DNA from: Acidimicrobiia bacterium
Lineage (GTDB): Bacteria; Actinomycetota; Acidimicrobiia; Spongiisociales; UBA5794
Reading direction: 5' to 3'
DNA length: 10,386 nt
Assembly: GCA_030618675.1 (NCBI GenBank)
Contig: JAUXCV010000040.1
Span: 1-10,386 of the forward strand
The notes under the pieces: model-generated
Seen by the model: only the letters and a program-made list of their open reading frames with translations
Database searches by the model: none
What the model was told of the DNA's origin: nothing
Made by a program: the position numbers and the translations under genes
Part shown: one piece after another, positions 1 to 8,591 of the stretch
Position numbering within the stretch: position 1 is the first letter of the stretch
How the letters are laid out: each line of letters begins with the position of its first letter

Positions 1-201
1 ATGGACGAGGCGCTGAACGTGCGAAGCGCATCGGTTCTCCTGCACCGGGACACGATCGACGAGACCGTCGCTGGACTCCTCGCCGGCTACCTCGTCCATT
101 GCGATCTCGTTCGGGATCCCATTGTTGCCACATCGGTGATCCAGGAGATCCTCGGACGTCCCCTCGGTCCAGAGGGTCGGGGACTCATCCCCACGCGGTG
201 A
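1..201 (+). CDS. Unidentified protein, probably the C-terminal part of a gene running in from the left
   Basis: The frame is open from base 1 to a TGA at 199-201 (66 codons). The window begins exactly on an ATG, so I cannot tell whether that is the true start or an internal methionine; a continuation upstream is likely. The peptide is acidic-to-neutral, with a mostly helical-looking stretch (ETVAGLLAGYLVHCDLVR) and the ending LGRPLGPEGRGLIPTR. It has no signal peptide, no membrane segment and no motif I recognise. It lies directly before folK with a 4-base overlap (GTGA), so it is translationally coupled to a folate gene. In related genomes folB or folP would be expected here, but the residues do not look like the end of either. 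Codon use resembles the neighbours, which supports real coding. Confidence 0.5.
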   Translation: MDEALNVRSASVLLHRDTIDETVAGLLAGYLVHCDLVRDPIVATSVIQEILGRPLGPEGRGLIPTR

Positions 202-707
202 GTCGCTGTGCGATTGCCGCCGGATCGAATCTCGGTGGCCGATCCGGCCACCTGAATGCAGCAATCGACGGTCTCAACGCCATTGGTGACGTTGTGGCCA
301 TCTCGTCGGTCTACGAGACCGCTCCGATCGGTGGGCCGGAGCAAGGGCCGTACCTCAACGCGGTCGTGCTCATCGATACGGCCCGCACACCGATCGGTCT
401 GCTTCGCGAACTCCTGCTGATTGAGCGAGCACGGGGCCGCGTGCGTCACGAGCGGTGGGGACCGAGGACGCTCGATCTCGATCTCATTCTCTTCGATCGG
501 CTCGCCGTTGACGAACCAGGCCTGACTGTTCCTCACCCACGGATGCTCGAGCGCCGCTTCGTGCTCGAGCCCCTTCTCGAGGTCTGGCCGGATGCCAGGA
601 TGCCCGATGGGGCAGCTATTGCCGCTTCCACGGAATCCGTCTGGACCCAGGAGATCCGTCGAATCGATATGGTGCTTGGGGACCGGAGTAGATCAGTAGA
701 TCAGTAG
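198..707 (+). CDS. folK: 2-amino-4-hydroxy-6-hydroxymethyldihydropteridine diphosphokinase (HPPK)
   Basis: HPPK transfers pyrophosphate from ATP to 6-hydroxymethyl-7,8-dihydropterin, the step before dihydropteroate synthase in folate synthesis; it is cytosolic. The 169-residue protein has the usual family length. Visible motifs are the N-terminal GSNLGGRSGHL (residues 9-19), SVYETAPIGGPEQGPYLN, and the signature RWGPRTLDLDLILFD with W87, R90 and the Mg-binding pair D93 and D95, followed by VPHPRMLERRFVLEPL. I chose the GTG at 198, which overlaps the preceding TGA, because the conserved CAIAAGSNLG begins just after it; a longer frame from 99 only adds translated upstream gene. A small GGGGA-CTCA-TCCCC inverted repeat (179-192) sits just before the start and no strong Shine-Dalgarno is seen, which fits coupling. 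The last residues, RSVDQ and the TAG stop, are encoded by intergenic repeat DNA. Confidence 0.95.
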   Translation: MSRCAIAAGSNLGGRSGHLNAAIDGLNAIGDVVAISSVYETAPIGGPEQGPYLNAVVLIDTARTPIGLLRELLLIERARGRVRHERWGPRTLDLDLILFDRLAVDEPGLTVPHPRMLERRFVLEPLLEVWPDARMPDGAAIAASTESVWTQEIRRIDMVLGDRSRSVDQ

Positions 708-811
708 TTCAGGCAGAGACTTCGTGGGCTGCCCGCTACGGACTACGGACTACGGACTACGGACTACGGACTACGGACCACTACTGACTACCGACTACCT
801 TCTACTACCAC
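689..811 (+). repeat. Composite short-unit intergenic repeat, copy A (folK / DUF2520 gap)
   Basis: The copy starts inside the folK 3' end with 8-bp units TAGATCAG (689-696, 697-704, and the variant TAGTTCAG 705-712). It continues through GGCTGCCCGCTA (727-738), then six perfect TACGGAC units (737-778), and ends in degenerate relatives (CTGACTA, CCGACTA, CTTCTACTACCAC) to about 811. The order of blocks matches the reverse complement of the copy after lysS, including the identical 12-mer GGCTGCCCGCTA. GTAGATCAGTAG (696-707) is complementary to CTACTGACTAC (781-791), giving 11 base pairs with one bulged A, so the copy is an imperfect inverted-repeat element of about 95 bp. The rest of the 708-858 spacer shows no gene and no clear promoter. 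Confidence 0.85.
737..778 (+). repeat. Six perfect tandem copies of the 7-bp unit TACGGAC
   Basis: Units occupy 737-743, 744-750, 751-757, 758-764, 765-771 and 772-778 without a mismatch. Degenerate 7-mers continue on the right. Exact tandem units of this kind are prone to slippage, so copy number may differ between strains. Seven is not a multiple of three, so any frame read through the array would shift with each gain or loss. Confidence 0.95.
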
Positions 812-814
812 ACA

Positions 815-829
815 ACCCCGAGACGGGGT
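815..829 (+). other. Small GC-rich hairpin before the DUF2520 gene
   Basis: ACCCCG (815-820), AGA loop, CGGGGT (824-829): six perfect base pairs. It lies about 30 bases before the ATG at 859. There is no T-run after it, so a terminator role is unproven. It could equally be leader structure of the downstream operon or a by-product of the adjoining repeat DNA. Confidence 0.35.
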
Positions 830-858
830 CGGACCGATACCGGGAGGATCGGAGCCAC

Positions 859-1668
859 ATGCGCATCGCCCTTGTCGGGCCCGGACGGGCGGGCCAATCC
901 ATTGCCATCGCCGCGAACGGCGCCGGCCACGACGTGGTCGCCGTCGCAGCGCGTGACGCCGGGCAGGCCACCGTCGTGGCTCGCCGCTTCGATGCAGTCC
1001 CGCTCGCTATCGGTGAGCCGATTCCGCCGGTCGATCTCGTCGTCGTCGCTGTGAGCGACAATGCCATCGAGGCGGTTGCCGGTGAGGTCGCACCGATCGC
1101 GAGGAACGCTGCGGCGAGTGCCATTCATCTTTCGGGGGCGACACCGGTCTCGGCTCTGAGCGTGTTCAGAGACCACGGAGTCGCGATTGGATCCTTCCAC
1201 CCGCTTCAGACCATGCCGACGCCGGATCTGGGAGCCCGGAGGCTTGCAGGAGCATGGGTTGCTGTGACTGCAGATGAGCCGCTGCGGTCAACGCTCTACG
1301 ATCTTGCCGGGACGATCGGCCTCCACGCCTTCGACCTTCGCGATGATGACCGGGCGGCGTACCACGCTGCTGCCGCGGCGGCCGCGAACTTCCCGATCGC
1401 GGCACTTGCCGTTGCTCGACGTCTCTTCGAGGCAAAGGGCGTGCCTTTCGATGCCGCCCGCCCGCTTGTCGACGCGATCGTCGCCAACGCCTTCGCGTTC
1501 GGACCGGAGGCGTCACTCACAGGTCCGATCGCCCGTGGTGACACAGACACCGTGAGCCTTCAGATCGCTGCAGTCCGTGAAACGGCGCCCGATCTTGCGG
1601 GAGCGTTCGAATCGATGGTGAACGCGACGGCGGCCGTTGTCGACTCGTTCAGAGAGGACGACGAGTGA
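859..1668 (+). CDS. Rossmann-like / DUF2520 domain protein, candidate NAD(P)-dependent reductase of the pantothenate cluster
   Basis: This 269-residue protein opens with a dinucleotide-binding fold (MRIALVGPGRAGQSIA, glycine loop at residues 7-12) and has a second-strand to fifth-strand pattern ending VVVAVSDNAI. The conserved SFHPLQTM (112-119, H114) and YHAAAAAAANFPIA (from Y168) are typical of the Rossmann-like plus DUF2520 family, which is related to ketopantoate reductase and 6-phosphogluconate dehydrogenase-type enzymes. The family often sits beside panC, and here panC follows with a one-base TGATG overlap, so a role in pantoate supply is a reasonable inference but not shown. I chose ATG 859 because GGGAGG (842-847) and GGAG (851-854) precede it. 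The in-frame ATG at 724 would translate only the tandem repeat (LRTTDYG-type sequence) and is rejected. Confidence 0.85.
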   Translation: MRIALVGPGRAGQSIAIAANGAGHDVVAVAARDAGQATVVARRFDAVPLAIGEPIPPVDLVVVAVSDNAIEAVAGEVAPIARNAAASAIHLSGATPVSALSVFRDHGVAIGSFHPLQTMPTPDLGARRLAGAWVAVTADEPLRSTLYDLAGTIGLHAFDLRDDDRAAYHAAAAAAANFPIAALAVARRLFEAKGVPFDAARPLVDAIVANAFAFGPEASLTGPIARGDTDTVSLQIAAVRETAPDLAGAFESMVNATAAVVDSFREDDE

Positions 1669-2564
1669 TGGAGATCGTTCGGACGTTCGCTGATGCCAGA
1701 GCGCTGGGTTCGGGCCGTGTCGGACTGGTCCCAACGATGGGGTATCTCCACGAGGGGCACATCAGTCTCGTCGATGCGGCCCGACGCGAATGCGACACGG
1801 TCACGGTCAGCCTCTTCGTCAACCCGCTCCAGTTCGGGCCAACCGAGGACCTGGCCTCATACCCCCGCGACCCCGATCGCGACGCCGAGATGGTCGCCGC
1901 GGCCGGTGCCGATATCCTGTTTGCGCCACCGCTCGCAGAGATGTACCCCACCGAGATGCTCACCGCCGTCTCGGTCGCGGACGTCACGGAAGGAATGGAG
2001 GGGGGACTCCGACCGGGGCATTTCGATGGGGTTGCCACCGTCGTTGCCAAGCTCTTTGCGGGCCTCGTGCCCGACCGGGCCTATTTCGGTAGGAAGGACG
2101 CGCAGCAACTCGTCACCGTACGTCGAATGGCGACGGACCTGTCGTTCCCGACGGTGATCGTCGGAGAGCCCATCGTGCGCGAGTCCGACGGTCTTGCTCT
2201 ATCGTCTCGCAACATCTACCTCGATCCCGCGGAACGCACGGCGGCTCGCTCCATCAGCAGGGGAATCATGGCCGTTGCCGGCGCGGTCCTGGAAGGGAAA
2301 CGGTCCGGCGCGGAACTCGAACTGATCGCGGCCGCACCGGTGAACGAGGAACCGGGAATCGACCTCGACTACGCAACACTGGCAAGCCAGGACACATCGG
2401 CGTCAATGGCCAACCTCGACCGACCAGCGTTCCTTGCCGTCGCTGCACGGGTCGGGAGGACGCGTCTTCTCGACAACGTGCACATCGACTTGACCGACAC
2501 CGGATGGACGCCCGATGTCGGTGTTCGTCTCGACGAACCTTCGATTCTCTACCGGGAGGCCTAA
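1668..2564 (+). CDS. panC: Pantothenate synthetase (pantoate--beta-alanine ligase)
   Basis: PanC joins pantoate and beta-alanine with ATP, through a pantoyl-adenylate, to make pantothenate in the cytosol. The 298 residues show the nucleotidyl-transferase motif PTMGYLHEGH (22-31, with H28 and H31 of HxGH), SLFVNPLQFGP, a YPRDPDRD stretch, FGRKDAQQ (140-147, K143, D144, Q147) and VRESDGLALSSRN (170-182, with the KMSKS-like SSRN). R142 stands where Glu or Gln is common. A tail of about 25 residues follows the usual end (TRLLDN), and it is far too short to be a fused PanD. ATG 1668 overlaps the preceding TGA by one base, with AGAGAGG ten bases upstream; an in-frame GTG at 1665 is the only near alternative. 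coaX overlaps its TAA. panD, usual next in related genomes, is absent. Confidence 0.96.
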   Translation: MEIVRTFADARALGSGRVGLVPTMGYLHEGHISLVDAARRECDTVTVSLFVNPLQFGPTEDLASYPRDPDRDAEMVAAAGADILFAPPLAEMYPTEMLTAVSVADVTEGMEGGLRPGHFDGVATVVAKLFAGLVPDRAYFGRKDAQQLVTVRRMATDLSFPTVIVGEPIVRESDGLALSSRNIYLDPAERTAARSISRGIMAVAGAVLEGKRSGAELELIAAAPVNEEPGIDLDYATLASQDTSASMANLDRPAFLAVAARVGRTRLLDNVHIDLTDTGWTPDVGVRLDEPSILYREA

Positions 2565-3334
2565 TGCTGCTCACGATCGATGTAGGCAACACACAGATCG
2601 CTGTCGGGCTATTCCGTGGTGATGAACTCGTTGGCCATTGGCGGTTCTCCACGAAGGAGCAGACGACCGACGAGATGCGATGGGAGTTGCTCGGCGTCCT
2701 CTCCCTCGACGGCTTCACGCCAAGCGATATCGGCGGGGTCGCCGTATCGAGTGTGGTGCCGTCGGTGACGGCGACGATGCGCTGCGTTGCGCCGGCGCTG
2801 TCACACGGTCCGATCCTGGTGGTCGGTCCGGGGGTCCGGACCGGCATGTCGATCCTCATCGACAATCCTCGCGAGGTCGGAGCCGACCGGATCGTCAACT
2901 CCGTCGCTGCCCGAGAGCGATACGGGAGTCCGGCCATCGTCGTAGATTTCGGAACGTCGACGAACTTCGACATTGTGGGCGTCGATGGCGCCTATATCGG
3001 CGGTGTGATCGCTCCGGGCCTTGAGATCTCGACCAGGGCACTGATCTCCGGGACGGCGGCGCTTCGGCGAGTGGAGTTCGTCGTACCGCGGTCTCCCATC
3101 GGCAAAGGCACCGTTGAGGCGATCCAGAGTGGGGCGCTCTACGGTCACGCGGGCCTCGTTGACGGGATCATCGAGAGACTCCTCAACGAAGTCGGTAGCG
3201 ACGCAACCGTGGTGGCCACCGGCGGTCTTGCCCCTACCATCGTGCCGCACTGCAGCAACGTCGAGACCGTCGACGAGTATTTGACACTCGAGGGGCTGCG
3301 CATCATCTACGACCGGAATCAGGAAGAGCGATGA
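2564..3334 (+). CDS. coaX: Type III pantothenate kinase
   Basis: CoaX phosphorylates pantothenate to 4'-phosphopantothenate, the first committed step to coenzyme A. It belongs to the ASKHA fold and, in the family, needs a monovalent cation and is not feedback-inhibited by CoA. The 256 residues carry the phosphate-binding start IDVGNTQIAVGLF (D6), NPREVGADRIVNS with the likely catalytic base D108, VVDFGTSTNFD (127-137), GGVIAPGLEIS and the late ATGGLAP loop. I chose ATG 2564 because it overlaps the panC stop as TAATG and has GGGAGG at 2554-2559. The frame is open further upstream only as an overlap with panC. The 3' end overlaps lysS as ATGA. Placement right after panC makes a pantothenate-to-CoA relay. 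Confidence 0.95.
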   Translation: MLLTIDVGNTQIAVGLFRGDELVGHWRFSTKEQTTDEMRWELLGVLSLDGFTPSDIGGVAVSSVVPSVTATMRCVAPALSHGPILVVGPGVRTGMSILIDNPREVGADRIVNSVAARERYGSPAIVVDFGTSTNFDIVGVDGAYIGGVIAPGLEISTRALISGTAALRRVEFVVPRSPIGKGTVEAIQSGALYGHAGLVDGIIERLLNEVGSDATVVATGGLAPTIVPHCSNVETVDEYLTLEGLRIIYDRNQEER

Positions 3335-4851
3335 GTGACGACAAGCCGAGCGAATCGATCACTCACGACGATCCGCTCGTCGCTGCTCGAATAGCGAAGC
3401 ATCAGGAAGCAGTTCGAGTCGGCGACTACCCGTACCGATTCGACCGCACCGATCTCGCGGCCGCCCTCCATGAACGGTTCGACGATATCGATCCGGGGAC
3501 CGAGACGGGTGTGGAGGCCACCGTTGCCGGACGACTCATGAACGTGCGCGACATGGGCCGACTCGCCTTCGGTGTACTCCAGGACGTCTCGGGGCGGATC
3601 CAGTTGTTCGTCAGCAAGGCGGTTCTGGGGAACGAAGAACTCGACCGATTCCTCGACCTCGATTCGGGAGACTGGATCGGAGCGACAGGCGAGGTCATGG
3701 TCACGAAGAAGGGCGAACTCAGCGTCCGCATCTCGTCGTTCGTCTTGCTGTCCAAGGCGCTCCGGCCGCTCCCCGACAAGTGGCACGGGCTGAAGGATGT
3801 CGAGGCGAGATCTCGCCAACGCTACGTCGACCTCATGGTGAACGAGGAGTCCAGGAAGACGGCGCTGACCCGAGCGAAGATCGTCTCCGAATTTCGGCGA
3901 CAGTTCGAGAACCGCGACTTCGTGGAAGTCGAGACGCCGGTGCTGCTCTCGCAGGCCACGGGTGCAACCGCTCGTCCTTTCGAGACGCATCACAACGCCC
4001 TCGATCTCGACCTCTCCCTTCGAATCGCAACTGAGCTGTTCCTGAAGCGACTGGTCGTTGGGGGGATCGAACGGGTCTTCGAGATCGGCAGGATCTTCCG
4101 AAACGAGGGAGTCGATGCCACGCACAACCCCGAGTTCACCATGCTCGAGGCGTATCAAGCATTCGCCGATTACAGCGACATCATGGTGCTGATCGAGGAG
4201 GTCCTCAAGGGCGTCGCCGAGGCGGCAGTGGGTACGTCCATGCTCACCTACCAGGGCCGCATGCTCGATCTCACGCCGCCGTTCCGCCGGGTGCGACTCG
4301 TGGATCTGGTCGCGGAGGTGGTGGATGAAGACGTGTCCCTCGACACCTCAATCGACCGACTTCGAACTCTTGCCGATCGATACGGAATCGAGGTCGATCC
4401 GTCATGGGGAGCAGGTCGCGTCATATACGAGATCTACGAGGCCGTTGCAGAGTCGACGATCTGGGAGCCGACGTTCGTGACGGACTATCCCAAAGACGTC
4501 TCGCCGCTCTCACGGCTGCACCGCGATGATCCCCGCCTCACGGAGCGGTTCGAATTGGTCATCGCCGGTTCGGAGTACGCGAATGCCTTCTCGGAGCTGA
4601 ACGACCCGTTCGACCAGCGGGAGCGTTTCGAGGCTCAAGCCGCTGCACGGGCTGCGGGCGACGACGAGGCGCACCCGATCGACGAGGACTACATCCGCGC
4701 CCTTGAGTACGGCCTGCCGCCAACGGGCGGTCTCGGGATCGGCGTCGACCGCTTCGTGATGCTCCTCACCGACCGCAAACACATCAGAGAAGTGATCCTG
4801 TTCCCAACGATGAGGCCGGAAGCGGCTTCGCCGCCGGTCAGTAGTCAGTAG
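3331..4851 (+). CDS. lysS: Lysyl-tRNA synthetase, class II
   Basis: LysS charges tRNA-Lys in the cytosol. The 506-residue protein has an N-terminal OB-fold anticodon-binding domain (about residues 55-160, containing GRLMNVRDMGRLAFGVLQD) followed by the class II catalytic core. Motif 1 ends in VEVETPVL (about 198-205), motif 2 is FEIGRIFRNEGVDATHNPEF (starting near residue 250), and motif 3 is GLGIGVDRFVML with R474. The ATG at 3331 overlaps the coaX stop and has AGGAAGAG just upstream. It is the last gene of the coupled run. The normal family ending is near ILFPTMRPE; here it is extended by AASPPVSSQ, encoded by the GC-rich hairpin and first GTCAGTA units of the intergenic repeat, which also gives the TAG stop. 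The next gene is convergent. Confidence 0.98.
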   Translation: MSDDKPSESITHDDPLVAARIAKHQEAVRVGDYPYRFDRTDLAAALHERFDDIDPGTETGVEATVAGRLMNVRDMGRLAFGVLQDVSGRIQLFVSKAVLGNEELDRFLDLDSGDWIGATGEVMVTKKGELSVRISSFVLLSKALRPLPDKWHGLKDVEARSRQRYVDLMVNEESRKTALTRAKIVSEFRRQFENRDFVEVETPVLLSQATGATARPFETHHNALDLDLSLRIATELFLKRLVVGGIERVFEIGRIFRNEGVDATHNPEFTMLEAYQAFADYSDIMVLIEEVLKGVAEAAVGTSMLTYQGRMLDLTPPFRRVRLVDLVAEVVDEDVSLDTSIDRLRTLADRYGIEVDPSWGAGRVIYEIYEAVAESTIWEPTFVTDYPKDVSPLSRLHRDDPRLTERFELVIAGSEYANAFSELNDPFDQRERFEAQAAARAAGDDEAHPIDEDYIRALEYGLPPTGGLGIGVDRFVMLLTDRKHIREVILFPTMRPEAASPPVSSQ

Positions 4852-4938
4852 TCCGTATCCCGGATTTCGTAGTCCGTATCCGGTCCTGCTGGTAGCGGGC
4901 AGCCGGTGGCTGTCTGATCTACTGATCTACTGATCTAC
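4822..4938 (+). repeat. Composite short-unit intergenic repeat, copy B (lysS / prenyl synthase 3' ends)
   Basis: The copy begins with GCGGCTTCGCCGCCGGT (4822-4838; GCGGC-TTC-GCCGC hairpin). It runs through 7-mers GTCAGTA (4837-4843, 4844-4850), GTCCGTA (4851-4857), TCCCGGA, TTTCGTA and GTCCGTA (4872-4878), then TAGCGGGCAGCC (4893-4904), TGGCTGTCTG (4907-4916) and three CTGATCTA units (4914-4937). Read on the minus strand, the block order equals copy A. On the plus strand, the first 17 bases and TGGCTGTCTG recur in copy C. It covers the last codons of both convergent genes; only 67 bp (4852-4918) separate their stops. Confidence 0.85.
4837..4938. terminator. Candidate two-way hairpin between convergent genes
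   Basis: GTCAGTAGTCAGTAG (4837-4851) pairs with 4919-4935 (CTACTGA, T, CTACTGA, T, C) over 15 base pairs with two single-base bulges. The loop is about 67 nt and holds a smaller CCGGA/TCCGG stem (4860-4864 with 4879-4883). The lysS TAG (4849-4851) pairs exactly with the complement of the opposite gene's TAG (4919-4921). There is no T-tract on either strand, so this is not a canonical intrinsic terminator. Its position makes a role in ending or protecting both transcripts plausible but unproven. Confidence 0.4.
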
Positions 4939-5923
4939 GCGCCTTCGCAACCCGATCAAGGAGGTACGCGTCGAGACTGCGGAGGATCGGGGTCAGATCG
5001 CTACCCGCGATCTGGTCCGATGCTTGCTCCGCGAGTCGCATGTGGTCCATTGCTTCTTCGGTGACACGGTCGACGTAGCCGCCGGCAACGGTGAGTTCGA
5101 TGATCCGGTCGATCACGGCGCGATCGGTCGGGGCTCCACCGGCAAGCAACCCGGATATCTCCGCTCCGTCGGGCCCATCTGCCGCATACAGAACGGGCAG
5201 TGTGTAGACACCCTCTCCGATATCGGAACCGGACGGTTTGCCCAGGAACGCCTCGTCGGCGATGAGGTCGAGAACATCGTCGGTCATCTGGAAGACGAGA
5301 CCCATCTCCCACGCCCACTCTGAGATGGCATCCACGTCGTCCGGTGTGGCGCCTGCTGTGATCGCGCCGAGACGGGCTGACGTGCGGATCAGGCTGGCCG
5401 TCTTCCCGCCGATCACCTGAAAGTATCCGTCGGGTCCGTGGTCGAGGCCTCCGGAGAATCGCAACTCTGCCACCTGACCCTCGCACAGGCGGGCGTAGGT
5501 GCGGGCGACCAGGGCCACGGCCTCTTCGCCGAGAGGGGCTGCCACCTCTGAAGCCCGTGCGAGCAGGAAGTCGCCGGCGAGGATGGCGATGGTATTCGAC
5601 CAGTTCTCGTTGACCGAGACTCTGCCGCGGCGGGAGTCGGCTTCGTCGATCACATCGTCGTGATAGAGGGATCCGACGTGAACCAACTCCACCGACACTC
5701 CTGCTTCGACGGGGCCGGCACCGTCGCTGGGACCGAGTTCTCCGGCAACCTGCGCGAGGAGTGGTCGATATCGTTTCCCGCCGGCGCGGAGAAGATGCTG
5801 AGCGATATCGGTGAGGAACGCGTCATCTGAACGGGTTACCTCAAGGAGGCGCTGCTCGACGGCGGCCATGCGCTCCCACACGCGGGGAACGGGTACGAGG
5901 TCGTTCAGGATGGGGCGGTCCAC
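4919..5923 (-). CDS. Polyprenyl diphosphate synthase (trans-isoprenyl diphosphate synthase)
   Basis: The enzyme condenses isopentenyl diphosphate onto an allylic diphosphate to build an all-trans prenyl chain. In actinobacteria such genes usually feed menaquinone. The 334 residues show GGKRYRP (48-54), the first Asp-rich motif DDVID (89-93), GGKTASL (172-178), the second Asp-rich motif DDVLD (215-219) and GKPSGSDIGEGVYTLPVLYA. The residues before the first Asp-rich motif are small (GSLYH), which favours a long-chain product rather than farnesyl diphosphate; the exact length cannot be read. The GTG start at 5921-5923 has GGAG four bases upstream; an internal ATG (residue 19, in ERMAAVEQ) is a possible alternative. 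It is convergent with lysS and divergent from clpC. Its end, RRSVDQ and TAG, is repeat-derived and matches the end of folK. Confidence 0.95.
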   Translation of the reverse strand: MDRPILNDLVPVPRVWERMAAVEQRLLEVTRSDDAFLTDIAQHLLRAGGKRYRPLLAQVAGELGPSDGAGPVEAGVSVELVHVGSLYHDDVIDEADSRRGRVSVNENWSNTIAILAGDFLLARASEVAAPLGEEAVALVARTYARLCEGQVAELRFSGGLDHGPDGYFQVIGGKTASLIRTSARLGAITAGATPDDVDAISEWAWEMGLVFQMTDDVLDLIADEAFLGKPSGSDIGEGVYTLPVLYAADGPDGAEISGLLAGGAPTDRAVIDRIIELTVAGGYVDRVTEEAMDHMRLAEQASDQIAGSDLTPILRSLDAYLLDRVAKARRSVDQ

Positions 5924-5940
5924 GGGTCTCCAGGCCTTCG

Positions 5941-5966
5941 GGAATCGGGATGGTAGCCACGGTGTT
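5941..5966 (+). promoter_or_regulatory. Candidate SigR/SigH-type stress promoter for clpC
   Basis: GGAAT (5941-5945) is followed after exactly 18 bases by GTT (5964-5966). This fits the GGAAT-N18-GTT pattern I recall for the thiol-oxidative-stress ECF sigma factors SigR of Streptomyces and SigH of mycobacteria, whose regulons include Clp protease genes. It would start a transcript near 5973 and leave a leader of about 110 nt before clpC. The GTT lies inside a CGGTG-TT-CACCG inverted repeat (5960-5971). It is a pattern match only, and the host's sigma factors are unknown. Confidence 0.35.
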
Positions 5967-5985
5967 CACCGAAGCATGAGCCTGA

Positions 5986-5998
5986 TTCGTGCGACGAA
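5986..5998. promoter_or_regulatory. Inverted repeat TTCGT-GCG-ACGAA, possible operator
   Basis: This is a perfect 5-bp dyad with a 3-bp spacer in the 161-bp spacer between the divergent prenyl synthase and clpC genes. It could be a repressor or activator site for clpC. It does not match the CIRCE, HAIR or ClgR operators as I remember them, so no regulator is assigned and chance is not excluded. Confidence 0.2.
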
Positions 5999-6026
5999 CA
6001 ACCCGGGCCTATCGGGCACCCCCTCC

Positions 6027-6032
6027 TATACT
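6027..6032 (+). promoter_or_regulatory. TATACT, possible housekeeping -10 box for clpC
   Basis: This hexamer differs by one base from TATAAT and stands out in GC-rich surroundings. It lies 53 bases before the clpC TTG. No convincing -35 hexamer is found 16-18 bases upstream (CGGGCC at the 17-bp position). If active, clpC would have both a constitutive and a stress promoter. Confidence 0.25.
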
Positions 6033-6084
6033 CAGCGAGGCGCACGGGGAACCCGGCGCCATCATTACATCATGAGGTATTGCC

Positions 6085-8589
<2,505 letters not shown>

Positions 8590-8591
8590 GG

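Noticed and set aside
99..197. Extended folK start at 99
   Set aside because: This stretch overlaps the upstream coding frame and adds no HPPK sequence. The GTG at 198 overlaps the previous stop and immediately precedes the conserved start of the family.
737..778. CRISPR array
   Set aside because: The units are 7 bp and contiguous with no spacers, and no cas genes are present.
724..858. Longer DUF2520 protein starting at ATG 724
   Set aside because: The extension is only translated tandem repeat (RTTDYG-like), and the glycine-loop fold begins at the ATG at 859, which has a ribosome site.
724..1668. Phase-variable switch of the DUF2520 gene by the 7-bp array
   Set aside because: The array lies outside the likely coding region, so slippage would not alter the protein. 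It is kept only as a possible spacing effect.
2480..2564. PanD fused to the end of PanC
   Set aside because: Only about 25 residues follow the PanC core. PanD needs over 100 residues and the Gly-Ser self-cleavage site, neither of which is present.
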